Assembly (NCBI GenBank): GCA_014607495.2
Contig: CP053148.1
Location: 4,774,001 to 4,838,000, forward strand
DNA length: 64,000 nucleotides
DNA from: Carposina sasakii
Taxonomy: Eukaryota; Arthropoda; Insecta; Lepidoptera; Carposinidae
Reading direction: 5' to 3'
The notes beneath the pieces are model-generated. The model saw only the letters and a list, made by a program, of their open reading frames with translations, was not told the DNA's origin and ran no database searches. Both the position numbers and the translations under genes were made by a program. Position 1 is the first letter of the stretch. Each line of letters starts with the position of its first letter. This document shows positions 1 through 12,565 of this stretch, piece by piece.

Positions 1-21
1 CTAACACATTCATTACATAAC

Positions 22-200
22 ATTTGAATGCAATCGCGCATTGTCAAACGTACTTATTTACCAAAACTAAACCACTATTTAGCTGATTTAATTTAACAGC
101 GTTTCAGACATTTTCAACGCGTCTCTTTTGACTTTAAACATTGTAATAATTTAGCGCGATACGAAAAATGCATTACAAAACGTTTTTGGGAAACCCACAA
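22..200. repeat. Partial copy of the 26.4-kb foldback family
   Basis: CAATCGCGCATTGTCAAACG, then TACCAAAACTAAACCACTA and a CGCGATACGAAAAATGCATT segment match the interior of 26420-26650 in order. Confidence 0.5.
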
Positions 201-733
201 GGGTTGGTTTTCGTAAATACGTTCAACAATTGCATGATTGCCCTCATAATAATAACAGCCGTTTGCAATAACCCTTAAATTAATAAACATACATGTCTCT
301 TAAACATGTACTTAGGTTGCTTACATAGTACCAATACTGACAGCTAATATAAAAAAAAACAGAAGGACCTATACAAATATCGGAGAAATCTTTTTGCCTG
401 AAGTATTATTTGGCTTTACTTGAAGTAGGTACCTATCACACTGTCTGGCTTCTGTAAACGTGTTGAATAGTAGAGATTTTTTGTCACGTCTCATATTGTT
501 AATATGAAAAACACTTAATAAGACTTAGAGATTAGTATGGATGGAATTTGCTATAGCGATCACAAGTTATTTACCACCGCTGCTGCCTTAATTTTTTACG
601 AAAATATGAAAAGACCGTAGTAGCTGCTAATCCTAATAGTTTACTTTATGCTAGATATGTCATAGAAATGAAACATGTTATAGTCTCGATCAGATTTTAG
701 GCCTAGCCCAGCCTCTTTCGTTTGTAGCCCTGG

Positions 734-1011
734 GGGCCAATTCTTGAAAAGTCTCGTGTTGGAACGAAGCCGAAACGGAACCGTTGTAGACGCTCAGAAC
801 AAAGCAATAATTACTTTATATTGACGTAATTAGACACATTTCAGCACGAGACAGATATTTGTTTTTATTACATAGATCACACTCGCAACCTATGCGTGCT
901 AAAATATACCTAGTTATTACTCAAGCGGTAAGTATATATTTCTTCGCACCGCGCTTCGTAAACGTTTCGTTAGTGGTTGCGTTTCGGCTCAAAAAATTTC
1001 AAGAATAGCCG
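734..1011. mobile_element. Putative 278-bp foldback element
   Basis: Short imperfect inverted ends (GGGCCAATTCTTGAAA against complement of TTTCAAGAATAGCCG), a further inner pair GAAGCCGAAACGG / GTTTCGGCTC, and CCCTGG on both sides (728-733 and 1012-1017) as a possible duplication. Confidence 0.5.
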
Positions 1012-1017
1012 CCCTGG

Positions 1018-2989
1018 TCGTAATTAAAAAAAAACAGGTGGTACATAATCAAAACGCAAAAAACAATCGCCTTTTTTCGCTAATGTAAATTAGCGACATT
1101 TTCCAAGTGGGCGCCGTCCCCAGCCGCGGCAGTGCCGCTGACGTCAAAAGGCAATGCGCTTTGCGTTACGTAAACAGTTGTTCAACGATCAGCCCTCGGG
1201 TCCACCCCTGTGAACCGCCCCACGGGCACGTCATGCGCTTAATTGCACCGTAAATGTCACAGGTCTGTTGGATAAACCGGATGATTGATCCCGTAATGAA
1301 GTGTGTTATTTTTATGCGTGGGATCTAGAATACAACTATGTACTAAGATAGTTACTAATCGTGAATACATCAGCTGCCTCTACTTTCATTATTAATCGTG
1401 TCAACTAAGGCATACAGGGGCGTTGGGTAGTAGGCGATGATCTAGTAATTTCTCACAAATCTTGACATCTATGCTTTGCTATGGTTCTAGGATCCTGCAG
1501 CTCTGGCTAATCCATTTCAGGGACACAGTCATCTGTATTTTATGTATCTATGTATGTATTTATTTAACATACTAGTGGCACACTGGGTCATTCGGAAGCT
1601 GCTGGCTTTTTGTTCCACTGCGTTGCTAGCATGGTGTCATCGATGAAGCACTGGCTTTGGCTAACGATACTCAAAAGTAAAATACCTACGGCTGACTTAG
1701 ATCGATCTAATAATTCTATAAATTCCTTAGAAGGTGGTCAAAATAAAAACTAGAAAGTCATGCACATTAAACAATTTGATTAAGGATAGTGTTAAGAGAA
1801 ACTGTAGGACATAGAGTAAGTTTTCTTTCACACCTGACCACGAATTCTCTCAGACTTAGCAAACATAAAAAACTTAGTCCTTTTCTCTACCCTATAAACT
1901 CAAGCCGCGTCCCAACTCTCGATTTTATTAAACTTTGCTGAAGAGTTACATAAAGTTTTTTTGACCTCGACCTAAAGACACGTCCCGCTTAACTAGCGTG
2001 TTCCTCTTTAAAACTGATCCAGATTATAAACTCTGGACGATATCTCAACTGTCAAAGTAACATTTTTGTATGCAGATTCTAAAGATATTTAACTAATAAT
2101 AATATCAAACTAATCTACTAGTAAATCATACTAAACAGCAACTATTTGATGAAATTCACTTAGTTTTCACATTGTCAGAATAAAACAAACATTGCCCATT
2201 TGAAAGGAGAGGCCAACGTCTGAAAATGCTTTCTGTACTTAAAGAATACCTAAAGATAATTCTGTTCACTGTCAATATTGAATGTTAGCTTTGATATCGT
2301 TAAGCAATCAGCTTCCATATAATAGTCAGGACATTGTACACACGGATATTGAATAAAGCTAAAGTATATTGGTGTAATATTATAAACAAACAATAATCTC
2401 GATGCAACTTGATAATATTGGAGCTTATACAATTATTGTAGAGTGTGTAGGTAGGTCCTTAATCTTGAAAGACTTGGATGGACCATTGTCAATGCTTTGT
2501 GCGTGAATTAATTATAACAATTTTATTACTGTTTGCGTAAACAATACCGCGTGACGTCGATGTGGAAAACCACTAAATTAGCTAGGAAAGAAAAAAGGGT
2601 TGCAACAAAGTATACAAAAAAACAGAGAATAAAACTTTCTTGAAACATAAAAAGGCTTGCATAAAACAGGATATAAAAACTACAGTTCAAGTATGTACCT
2701 AAGTAAAAATAGAATACTGGCAAAGGTTTGTCTTAAATCATATTAGGTAATACGGTCAGGTAGCGCATAAAATACAAACAAACACACCTTCCTTACCCTA
2801 TTCGATAAACGATCCGGCCTTCTTTGTCCCGTAGTTTTCGCAAGGTGTAATACACATGCATTTTAAAACAAGTTCTCTAGTGTAATGGTTATTGTCCTAC
2901 TCGTACCTTTCATATCATCACAACGACGACATTATTTTCGATGAACAAAATAAGGTTGGAATACCTTCTCTTTGGATGTTTTCGGTTTT
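1018..2989. other. No gene seen
   Basis: Apart from the GC-rich patch at 1080-1260 and a weak piece of the 14.9-kb dispersed family near 1440-1550, I see only AT-rich unique-looking sequence. Short open frames here lack coding character. Confidence 0.6.
1080..1260. promoter_or_regulatory. GC-rich patch with a perfect CRE-type site, possible regulatory element
   Basis: A roughly 180-base GC-rich, CpG-containing island in otherwise AT-rich sequence. It carries the palindrome TGACGTCA at 1139-1146. It lies 6.3 kb upstream of the first visible NDRG exon, so it could be an alternative promoter or enhancer of that gene. No exon or start codon with family similarity is visible here; the call is inference. 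Confidence 0.25.
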
Positions 2990-3187
2990 ATTGGTGACGG
3001 CCGATTGATGTAGTTAGTAGTGGTGATCCTGCCCGCCGCACCTTAGCTCCTGCACCCGAATCCCGGTAGGTGCAAACATTGATATGATAAATATCTGTTT
3101 GTTTTCGAGCCATGGATGTTTCTATACTTACGAGTAGCTATATACCTTAGCGATCTTAATCAGTGAAGTGTCTGAATATTTATTTAT
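2990..3187 (+). mobile_element. tRNA-derived SINE
   Basis: Head GTAGTGGTGATCCTGCCCGC...CACCCGAATCCCGGTAGGTG resembles tRNA A and B boxes, followed by the TGGATGTTTCTATACTTA body and a TATTTATTTATTTA tail. The body recurs at 28.4 kb. Confidence 0.6.
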
Positions 3188-5684
3188 TTAGGAATTTTAG
3201 ATAAAACTTGCAAATTCTTAGTGAGTGAAGGATCTATTCGCTCCTTTCTATGTTGCCTATGTGATGAGTTTCCAAAGTCAACCCTTTTATTTTCTCGGAA
3301 GGAAATGCTTGATAGTCAATCAGACTCTCATCTATCGTGGAAGAACTCTCCACTTCAATGGTTTGAGTTCCGACCGCAATTTAAGGCGCTACCAGCTTCT
3401 AAAGTACTGACGTACCTACTTAAAGCGAAGAAAATACCTCCATGCATTTACCGTTTGTAAGTACCTAATCCTCCGCAGACGTTAAGTTTTAGAACGATAT
3501 AGCTGGTCTAAGTAATAAATCTTTTGAAATTAGGTCTAGGAGCTTTTGGGGTAATCGGAAACTTACGTGACGCCCCACGACTTATTCATTCATATAATTT
3601 AGATGCAGTTCGCGTAGAACTCTGAAAGGGTTCCCCGGCATCTGGTCTGTTGAAGTTTCCCTTCAATATTCAAAGTAGCGAAGTCTCTAGGATTATTCAG
3701 GACTTATTGGAAATTCTTTAATACGGATTACGAGCTTAAATTACTGCGGTTCAAGATTAATAATGGGCATCGCAAAATATCGAAAACAATCGCACAACAC
3801 TGCACAAATAATTATTGAAAACCTTTAGTCTAGAAACTCTTCTCAACTTTATCACGAAAAAACTTAGATGAAATAATCAACAAAATATGATAATATCAAT
3901 GTTATTTCCAATATTTACTTATAATAGTAAATATGAAATATGTCAGACAATCTATGTATTAGAATTTACTTACGTAGTTTTAAGTTACTTCGTTATACCA
4001 TAACCAAAATCACTTATACTGGTTTATCTTTACGAGCGTATTGGTTCGAGATGAGTGAGGGATCATTATTTATATTACAGGCTGGCAGGTAGCTAGGCTT
4101 GTAAAAGTTCGCCGTGTAAGTTCTCAAGGTGTTCTGTTGAATTTAAGATGAAATTTGCAGTCGTGCACGTTAGAATAGGAAATATATCTTGTCTGCTTGT
4201 GAGAATTAGGGCAATATTTAACATTTATGGATTCTTTGTAGGTCAATTTCTGATTAATTCAATTAGATTAATATAGGTATGACATGCATGGAAGGAGATG
4301 TAACGTTTTGACTGATGTATTCTAGTGAAGTCCCAAATCAGCACAGGACTGGGGTATGACTAGTTAATCGCAAGACCGATGTTGGTAAAAGTCTAATTTT
4401 ACGTTACGTGTGTCCAATGTACCTACATAAAATAGGTTTTTGTTGGAAAAATTGTTCTAATAGAATAATTAGCGAAATCGACTTATAACATTTTGCATTT
4501 TAATGATGTTATACTTCCAAACAGACAGTAAGTCTACTACTTAAACAAAATATTAAGTCTTGCAGACTTATAGCAGACATTTCCCGCCGTTTACAAATAA
4601 CATTTTAATAACTTTATATAAAGGTATATAGTAAGTAGCATCAAAGTCATGACGGTGACCCTCGTCAGAGTACAAATTGGATGCTTTAAAAATAGCTGAC
4701 GTATACGATTTTCCTTACGCTTATTTCCTCGCCTTTGATAAACGCTCCTTTGATGTCATGATGCGCTTAGAGTAGTCTGTTGGGACATGTGACAAGTGTT
4801 ATTGAAATCGCTCGTCATCACCATTCAGTGCTTGAGAAGGATTTGGGTTCTGCGGGATTACAGTTTTTATATCGTAATTTTAGTAGGTATGTTTATATCG
4901 GGTTACGAAAATATAGATAAGAATGAAAGGAAACTCGTCTTATAAACTGGCGTAACTTAGAGTAAAATTATGATCATGACCTTTAAAAAAATTAACTGTT
5001 TCATAGGTTTAGATTTTTCTCTCTTTCGATACTTCTACTTATATGACTTTGACTTGTAGTTTTGTACCACAACCTATTATTATCCGACAAGTTTTTTATA
5101 ACTTGCTATTTCTGTCTTCTATGAATCAACTATACGGTTTACTTATACCCAAATATCGAGTATCGATTTAGAAAATAGTTTCTATATTGGAAGTTATTTA
5201 GGCATGCACAGACCATGAAGCAAATACAACGGAGACTTGTGATAAGCAATGTAGTACTGTGCATTTGTCTCCACCATGTTGATTGATTTTGAAGCTGATT
5301 TTTAAACTTACAAACATACACATACATTCATGGATTGCAACTTTCGACAGAAAAAAAATTCAAAATACTTACTCATAGTCTATTAATATTTGTATTATTT
5401 AGAATTTTGATTCGGATTCTATAAATCAGTTGAGTAGATGTGACTTGACGTTTAGAGACCACTCACTCTCGTAATGGCTATTTTCTAATAGAAAAAGCAG
5501 CAACACCTCTTATATTTACTCTCTGGCACAGTAGACTGTATTAATTATTGTAAGTACCTATTCGGTCTGGGTAGTTAACAGTGTGTACATCGATCGACCG
5601 TCGTTATGATGCCCAAAGCTTTTTGAACGGGCATACAAATTGCTATCCTACGTGGGTCGCTCTAATTAGGTATATCATACATAC
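3188..5684. other. No gene seen
   Basis: AT-rich sequence with only scraps of dispersed repeats (for example CCAAATCAGCACAGGACTGG near 4332). The two overlapping short frames at 3221-3460 lack conserved motifs. Confidence 0.6.
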
Positions 5685-5780
5685 ATCACGCCTTTATCCC
5701 TTACGGGGTAGGCAGAGCACCCAGGGCCGATAGAACCACATGGTGCCACTTCTGACCAATTTTAAGGGGAATAGTTGGGT
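5685..5780 (-). mobile_element. SINE-like repeat, partial copy
   Basis: CATCACGCCTTTATCCCTTA then CGGGGTAGGCAGAGCACC...TGGTGCCACTTCTGACCAAT; the same family as 38540-38762 and 60482-60715. Confidence 0.6.
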
Positions 5781-5814
5781 ATATCAGTATTCTATTATTG
5801 ATGAATATAGTAAA

Positions 5815-6135
5815 TATGGAAAAAGCAATTATTTATATGCTAAAGTAATATCGCTTCGCCGTGACATTACAACAATAGCGTAGACGCTGAATAGGGTCAT
5901 GCATGGGGCGCTTCGCACCGCAAGCCATTGGTATCGCAGTGCAAATAACCCAAGTACAAATATTTTCCTCTTCGTACGAATCTCGACCCATTCCAATAAT
6001 ACGCTCGACTATTTGCACCGCTCCAACCACTGCGGTGCGCATGAACCCATTAAAAGCAGTACCTACTCAGCGATTCACCTTGTGATCCGAATCGCTCGTG
6101 GTGCGAAACTGCGAAAAGCTCTCGCGTGATGACAG
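5815..6135. repeat. Loose foldback sequence
   Basis: Contains opposed GCACCGC...AAGCCATTGG and CCACTGCGGTGCG segments around TGCAAATA/TATTTGCA. Probably a decayed foldback element; overlapping short open frames are not genes. Confidence 0.35.
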
Positions 6136-6869
6136 GAAATTTCATTTAACGCGTTCGTTAAATGACGTAATGTAGTCTAACCGCTTTTGGTGGAAATGTT
6201 TCGATAGTTTGCGAACTTCGTGATCGCTGGTATCATTGTTACACTGGTATAAGCCCTTGCTATTCTTTTAATTGTTAAATTCTTTTTCATTTATCACCAT
6301 GCCAGTCCATATTAACGAGTTGGCCAAACACTAATTAAGGGTCTAGACTAGAACATACATCTTCTGGAGCCTAAACGTTGCCTAAGTGAATGTAATATTA
6401 TTCAAATTAACGAAACCAGTTAATTGCAGATATTCATCTAACTCACCTAATATGTAATATACCCATACAAGGAAAACAATTTAAAAAATATAAAGTGACG
6501 TCACTTATCCACCTTACCCGCCCCCCTATTACGTATCATGCAACAGTAGGTAATGCGAGCATATTTCTTTCGGTTTCTGCTACGTACCTAATACGAATTT
6601 TATTATAAGCGAACAGATTTCAGCGATTAATGCTTTGCTATTTGTAAGATCCTCTTTTAGTTTTTTTTTGCCATTCAGCCATTGAATTTCAAAACACACC
6701 TTTGACTATCTCTGGTTTCCAGCGGTCTATGGAAAGTAATCAAAATATTTTGAAGTTATTACAAATTAATCATCTAGTAATCTTTTGTACAGAAAGGTAT
6801 ATTAAATAATTTCTGTAGAAATGTTTCCTTAAATAAACACCGTCCCGCCGTCGACTCGTGTAGCTTAGG

Positions 6870-7068
6870 GGTGAAACGTTAATGAGGGGGCCCTTTTAAA
6901 TAACCTACGTCTTGCCGGCCTGTCTAGCGAAATATTTAGTGAATTAATTTAATTTAATATAATTAGTAATTTTAATGTAATTTAAATCTACTAACCATTT
7001 TATTTTACTGTAACTTAACTAACCCATGGATCTTAGTTGTCCGAAATAAAGAATTTGAAATTGAAATG
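6870..7068 (+). mobile_element. LINE/SINE 3' end with TTGAAA tail
   Basis: TTTAATTTAATATAATTAG body, GTCCGAAATAAAGAATTTG then a TTGAAATTGAAATG tail, the style of many Lepidoptera LINE 3' ends. Confidence 0.4.
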
Positions 7069-7570
7069 TAAATTGTTAGCAATGTTCAACTGTAACTAGC
7101 TCTGGCTTCGCTTAGTTTTTAGCCGACAGAGCCAGAAGAAGAATAATGTTTTTCGAGTGTATGTATGTTTGTATGACACCATTAGTATTTGCAGTAATTA
7201 AAGACAAAAAAATACGGTATTTATAAGCGATAACAGCTGTATCCAAGTTATATTATTATCCGTGAAATAATGCCCGAAGTAGAAGTACCCGACTGCATCA
7301 GAACGAGGGTTATGTTTTCGGAGTGTATGTTTGTTTGTATGTATGTGTTCTTTGTCACGCTCTAGAGCCTAAACGGCTTGTATCACTAGATTCGTTCCAG
7401 TCGTAAGAGTGACACTGGGACTAATAATGTTTACTCAGTCGGATTTTTTTCTTCATATACTTTCATATTACGAAATGAAATGAAATTTTGGATAGAAGAA
7501 AAAAGGGACAGATTTTTATTAAATCCCACTCTCGAGTATCGTATTCTAACCAATTGATTTTTTTGCGCAG

Positions 7571-7688
7571 ACGTGTGCTTCCAACCGTTCTTCAACTACG
7601 TGGACATGCGCGCGCTGCTTGAGAACTTCTGCGTGTACCACATCAATGCTCCTGGGCAGGAGGAGGGCGCGCCCACTTTGCCAGACGA
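7571..7688 (+). CDS. MESK2: NDRG exon A (first visible coding exon)
   Basis: The acceptor ends TTTTGCGCAG and the donor is GTGAGT. The exon starts with two bases of a split codon and ends with GA, which joins C of the next exon to make Asp. It reads FFNYVDMRALLENFCVYHIN then APGQEEGAPTLPD, the highly conserved N-terminal core of NDRG proteins around the second beta strand of the alpha/beta-hydrolase fold. An antisense RTE retrotransposon begins only 105 bases after the donor. Identification is secure because the motif order matches the family exactly; the preceding exon is not visible. Confidence 0.92.
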
Positions 7689-7792
7689 GTGAGTACTTAG
7701 TGTTACACGTTTGCATTGCTATTTACTATATCGTTTTCTTAATATACTTATTGTAGATCAACGATATTTTAGAGTCACTTGTTTGATCTATT

Positions 7793-9222
7793 CATCATCA
7801 TCATCATCATCATTTACAGCCCTGAGAAGTCCACTGTTGAACATAGGCCTCCCCCAACAACCTCCACTTCAACCGGTCGGAAGCAGCCTGCAATCAACCG
7901 ACGCCCGCGACCTTGGCCAGGTCGTCCGTCCACCTCGCGGGAGGCCTTCCCACGTTGCGCTTGCCGATACGTGGTATCCACTCTAGAACTTTCCGACTCC
8001 ATCGGCCATCAGTTCTTCGAGCTATGTGCCCTGCCCATTGCCACTTCAGCTTGCTGGACCGTTGAGCTATTTTGGTGATCTTTGTACGTCTGCGGATCTC
8101 CTCATTTCTGATTCGATCACGCAAAGAGATCCCAAGTATAGCTCTCTCCATCGCTCGCTGTGCGATCCTGAGCTTCTTTATGAGGCACATAGTTAGAGAC
8201 CACGTCTCGGCACCGTAGGTCATCACCGGCAGCACGCACTGGTTGAATACCTTCGTCTTTAAGGACTGGGGTATCTTGGACACAAATAAGCTTCGTAGTT
8301 TCCCGAACGCGGCTGGCAGTCGGATTCGCCAATTTACCTTCTTCTCAAAGTTGGACCTACCTAGTTTGACCGTCTGTCCCAGGTAAACATACTCGTCAAC
8401 AACTTCGAGCATCGAGCTCCCAACTAGTACAGGAGTGAGCGGCACATGGACGTTCGACATGATCCTCGTCTTGTCCATGTTCATCTCAAGGCCCACCTGT
8501 TGGGAGACTCGATTGAGGCCATCGAGCATTATGCTTAGATCCTTCAGCGATTCTGCCATGACCACGATGTCGTCTGTGAATCGAAGGTGAGTGATGTATT
8601 CGCCATTGATATTGATGCCGAGTCCTTTCCATTCGAGAAGCTTAAAGGCGTCTTCCACTGCATTAGTGAAGAGCTTCGGAGAAATAACATCTCCTTGTCT
8701 CACTCCCCTCTGCAATGAAATCGGCTCATTGCTCCACTCCTGTACTCGTACCGACATGGTGGCGTTGCTGTATAAACTCTTCAGCACTTCGATATATCGA
8801 TGGTCAATATGGCACCGCTGGAGAGACTGCAGCACTGCCCATGTCTCGATCGAATCAAATGCCGTCTCATAGTCCACGAACGCTAGGCATAGTGGCCGAT
8901 TATACTCTTCCGTTTTTTGTATAATCTGCCGTAGCGTGTGGATATGGTCTACGGTACTAAACCCTTTTCGGAAACCGGCTTGTTCGGGAGGCTGGAAGTC
9001 ATCAAACCTGCGAGCAAGACGATTCGTGATTACCCTTGAAAACAACTTGTAGACATGGCTCAGAAGCGAGATGGGTCTATAGTTCTTCAGCAAGGCTTTA
9101 TCGCCTTTTTTAAAGAACAGCACCACCACACTTCTGCTCCATGCTTCCGGCGTTACGCCTTCGAGCAGGACGGAATTGAAGAGCCTCTGGAGGACCCTCA
9201 GTACCGGAGTTCCACCCGCCTA
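7793..9222 (-). mobile_element. 5'-truncated RTE-type LINE with exact target duplication
   Basis: On the - strand the element ends with a (TGA)n-type tail, as RTE elements do, and is flanked by a perfect 10-bp duplication TTGATCTATT at 7783-7792 and 9223-9232. It is 5'-truncated at a Gly-Gly-Thr codon in the RT domain. It inserted 105 bases after NDRG exon A. Confidence 0.92.
7894..9222 (-). pseudogene. RTE reverse transcriptase, 5'-truncated with one C-terminal nonsense change
   Basis: The frame is open from the truncation point 9222 down to TGA at 7894-7896. It includes KNYRPISLLSHVYKLFSRVI, EQAGFRKGFSTVDHI, AFVDYETAFDSI, RGVRQGDVISPKLF, the catalytic box FTDDI (usually FADDI) and the RTE C-terminal block RRTDGRWSRKVLEW. 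Relative to the copy at 33.1 kb, the Trp-Met after KVAGVG has become TGA TTG, cutting about 28 residues that remain readable after the stop. The apurinic endonuclease half is missing. Confidence 0.9.
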
Positions 9223-9232
9223 TTGATCTATT

Positions 9233-10383
9233 ACCACTATTACAAAAATCATCCGTTAATTCATTTCATCAAAAATCTAGGCTGTAGTAACAGTGTTAAA
9301 ATAAAATTACCAACGTAGAGATACATCGCATACGACTGTGTCAAGGTTCTAATTTGATATCACTCCAACTAAAACTGCGTTACGATATTCGCTTTCAGCG
9401 AAAAGTGTTTTAAGAATTTGGCAGTTGCCATCCTGTTCCTTCTAATGGAAAATAAGCACGACGTGAAATCTAAGCATATGTAAAATAAACCGCTCACAAC
9501 TAACATTAATCAACTACGTCTTGGCATGACGCACGTCGAACCGAGAGCTTGTGTTAAAAATTCGACATAATAATATGCTTTTCCTATTACATCTCTGCAT
9601 ATCATATAAACGAGCTTTATAGGCTGTAGTCTTTCATAGAATGAAATCACGTACCTGAACGTTATTATACTCCTAACATGTTTTAAAGAGATATTTTTGA
9701 GATTATGTTTTTATTATAACTGTTTTTAAGGAGGTGGTATACCTTATATTTATATTAAGACTGTATTTTTCCATGTTTTGACGGGTGTCAGATAACTCCA
9801 TACCAAATTTTATTAAAATCGCTCCAGCCGTTTTTACGTGAAAGAGTAACAAACATCCATCCATCCATACTTACAAACTTTCGCGTTTATAGTCGCGTCT
9901 ATTATTTATTCAAAGTTATAACAAGCTATTATGGCGTGTGGCGTGTGTTTTGAATTTAATACTCTATTTCTATTTAAAACTCTCCATTATTATAGTCGTG
10001 CCTTACAAAGCTTTGATGTTAAACCCATTTATCAACGTCTCAACCAGATATCCAGCTATTATACCTAGAAACTGACGTTCATAGCGTCCTACAATTTATC
10101 TAATCTATTTCAAAGTTGACTGCAAGCAAGTCCATTGACTAGAAATTCCCAGATATGGAGATTTCATATGGACCTATCTAGACCATAGCCAATAGTAATA
10201 CAATGAAGCTATGCCTAACAATGACGGCCAATGTAAACAGTATCGATTTGAATACATAGTGTTGTTGTGAGAACTTCGACGGTGGTTCGGCCGACGGTTA
10301 TAATTTGATGATATCGAGCCATGTCAAGTTGTTTTTGGGATATCAATGCGTCACAATCAAGTATAAATCGGTAAATATTTTTT
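9233..10383. other. Intron sequence, no gene
   Basis: Besides the repeat end at 9740-9900 nothing recognisable. Confidence 0.6.
9740..9900 (+). mobile_element. Dispersed repeat 3' end
   Basis: CCAAATTTTATTAAAATCGC, TCCAGCCGTTTTTACGTGAA, AGAGTAACAAA(CATC)n and ACTTTCGCGTTTATAGT: the common Lepidoptera repeat terminus. Family not resolved. Confidence 0.4.
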
Positions 10384-10875
10384 TTAAACGAAAAACCGAC
10401 TTCTTTCCAAAACTCGAGCTTACTAAAGTAAAATTTTACCAAAGGGCAAATATATATTGCGTTAAGCCGTGTACGAAGTTTAGAAGGCATAATATTGTCA
10501 GATTTATATGCCAGCAAATGTATAGGCCACATGACAAAAGAGAGAAATGACTAGGCTTCGAAACTGACAATATAAGCAACATATAATTACACTCCTTCTT
10601 CCTGCCCTTCTTCCTGCCCTTCTTCCTTCCCGCCATGACCGAAATCGGTCGGAGGTCATCATTATCATCATATTGTCAGACGTAAAGTTTCGAAGCCTAG
10701 TCCTTTTTCTCTTTTGTCATGTGGCCTATTTAATCATTTGCTGGCATATAAATCTAACAAAATTATGCCTCCTAAACTTTGTACATGGCCTAACGCAATA
10801 TATATTTTCCCTTTAGTAAAATTTTACTTTAGTAAGCTCGAGTTTAGGGAAGAATTCGGGTTTTCGTTTTAATTT
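10384..10875. repeat. Large inverted repeat (~200-bp arms)
   Basis: 10384-10592 and 10669-10875 are reverse complements of each other (for example CGACTTCTTTCCAAAACTCG against CGAGTTTAGGGAAGAATTCG). The spacer has three TTCTTCCTGCCC units and CCGAAATCGG. Confidence 0.75.
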
Positions 10876-11277
10876 ATTTTTTTATGTGTTTTTACCTCTG
10901 AATTCCGTCATTTATGAACCGATTTAAATTTTTTTTATAGTTTGTCATGCTATGCTTCCAAGTTAGTCCCATATTCACCATGTCAGGATCTGATGGGATC
11001 TTGGAGAAATCGAGGGCAATCCTCAAATATTGTAGGCACATGTAGTCTGTTTTTATACTTTTACTGAGCGTTTTGATCACCTACATATAAAACATAACAT
11101 CTAATGATGGAATCTCTAAGGAATCTAGGGATATCCTCAAATATAATAGGCACGAGTAGTCCGTTTTTAGATCTTTATAGAGAATTTTGGTCAGCTACAC
11201 ATAATATAAAGAAAAAGAGGGTCTGATGATGGAACCGCCGAAAAACAGATAGTGGAACTTTTTAGTAACAAAATCCC

Positions 11278-11335
11278 CCTATGGCAGGGGGAGGTCTGCG
11301 TCCAGTAGTGGACTGCAATAGGCTTATGAAGATGA
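11278..11335 (+). mobile_element. RTE-type 3' end fragment
   Basis: Contains GGAGGTCTGCGTCCAGTAGT followed by GGACTGCAATAGGCTTATGA and a GATGAAGAT tail, the 3' terminus shared with the elements at 34.9, 37.3 and 63.8 kb. Confidence 0.6.
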
Positions 11336-11516
11336 AGATAATTGTGTTAAGTGGTGAAATTATATGTTGCGTTAAGCCGTGTCCGAAGTATGATGGTTAT
11401 AGAGGAAGAGGTAGACATGAGAATAACGAGATGACGGATAATAGGGATGAATGAAAGAAGAGTACCTACATATTGCACCGACCCCAAATGATTGGGAACA
11501 GGGCAGGAAAAAGGAT

Positions 11517-11737
11517 TGTAATTATATCTTGCTTATATTGTCAGACGTAAACTTTCGAAGCCTACATTTCTCTCTTTTGTCATGTGGCCTATTTAATCAG
11601 TTGCTGGCATATAAATCTGACAATATTGTGCCTTTTAAAGTTCGTACAAGGCTTTATGCAATATATATTTGCCCTATAGTGAAATTTTACTTTAGTAAGC
11701 TCGAGTTTTGGGAGGAAGTCGGTTTTTCGTTTTAAAA
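11517..11737 (+). repeat. Third copy of the 10.4-kb arm
   Basis: Direct match to 10669-10875, from TATATTGTCAGACGTAAACT to GGAAGTCGGTTTTTCGTTTT. A short piece (ATGTTGCGTTAAGCCGTGTC) also sits at 11367. Confidence 0.75.
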
Positions 11738-12235
11738 ATATTATTACTTAACATTTACAAAAAAAATTTCAGTGACTTCACTACAGCCACAGTTATAGCT
11801 GAATGTCCAATCTCATTTAGTCTCTTTTCAATAATATAAATATGATGACTTGCGAATTACAGCTGCATCTTAAAGAACATTTTCTATTTCTCTTATCAGT
11901 TTACCTACAGAACAATTTCTTTCACGAAAATATATTTAACCGCTAATACTACCTCCTTGAACGTAGAAGATATTTCAATTACTGGAATTCTATACGTGGA
12001 ATGGAATGCTCGCGCCGTTCTTTGTGAGCTTTAGTCATATCCAATTACTGCTGCACTTTCTTGAGGAAGCCCCCTTGGTCGTTAATTCCATGTAGTTATG
12101 ATTATGTAAGTTAAAGCTAAATGTACTTTAGATTTGTTTATTTTGATAACTTCATATTTAAATGCAAAATGCTTACAGCATTGAATAGTAAGCTTATTAC
12201 ATGGTTCTCCGTTTAATTATAGTTTAGTAGGCAAC

Positions 12236-12565
12236 GTTTTTTTTATGACGTTCACTCCTATAGGTCCCTTTTGAAAACCAGCGCTGTTTTGCATGGTAGG
12301 CAACCCCTACCCTGTCTTAGCAGCATCTAGCTGAAAAGGGACGTGTTTGGCGGCTACACACGCGTGTGATGTAACTGGCAGGTTCCTGACAGCTAACATG
12401 CACGGTTCTTCTAGCTAGAATGTTTGTGTTGCACTATATACATATTTTTAAATTATTTCATTACTTTTGCACTGTCTCTATTTCTACCCTGTTTGTTTAG
12501 TCTCATTGTTGCTATTGTATCTGTGTGTGTAATCACCAAATAAAAACTTTTCTATTCTATTCTAT
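12236..12565 (+). mobile_element. Retroposon 3' end with TTCTA tail
   Basis: About 330 bases ending CACCAAATAAAAACTTTTCT then ATTCTATTCTAT, i.e. a polyadenylation signal followed by a short tandem tail. No coding motif is left. Confidence 0.45.

Noticed and set aside
10436..10636. Lys/Arg/Gly-rich small protein (GRKKGRKKGRKK)
   Set aside because: Comes from a 12-base TTCTTCCTGCCC tandem in the spacer of an inverted repeat, not a gene.
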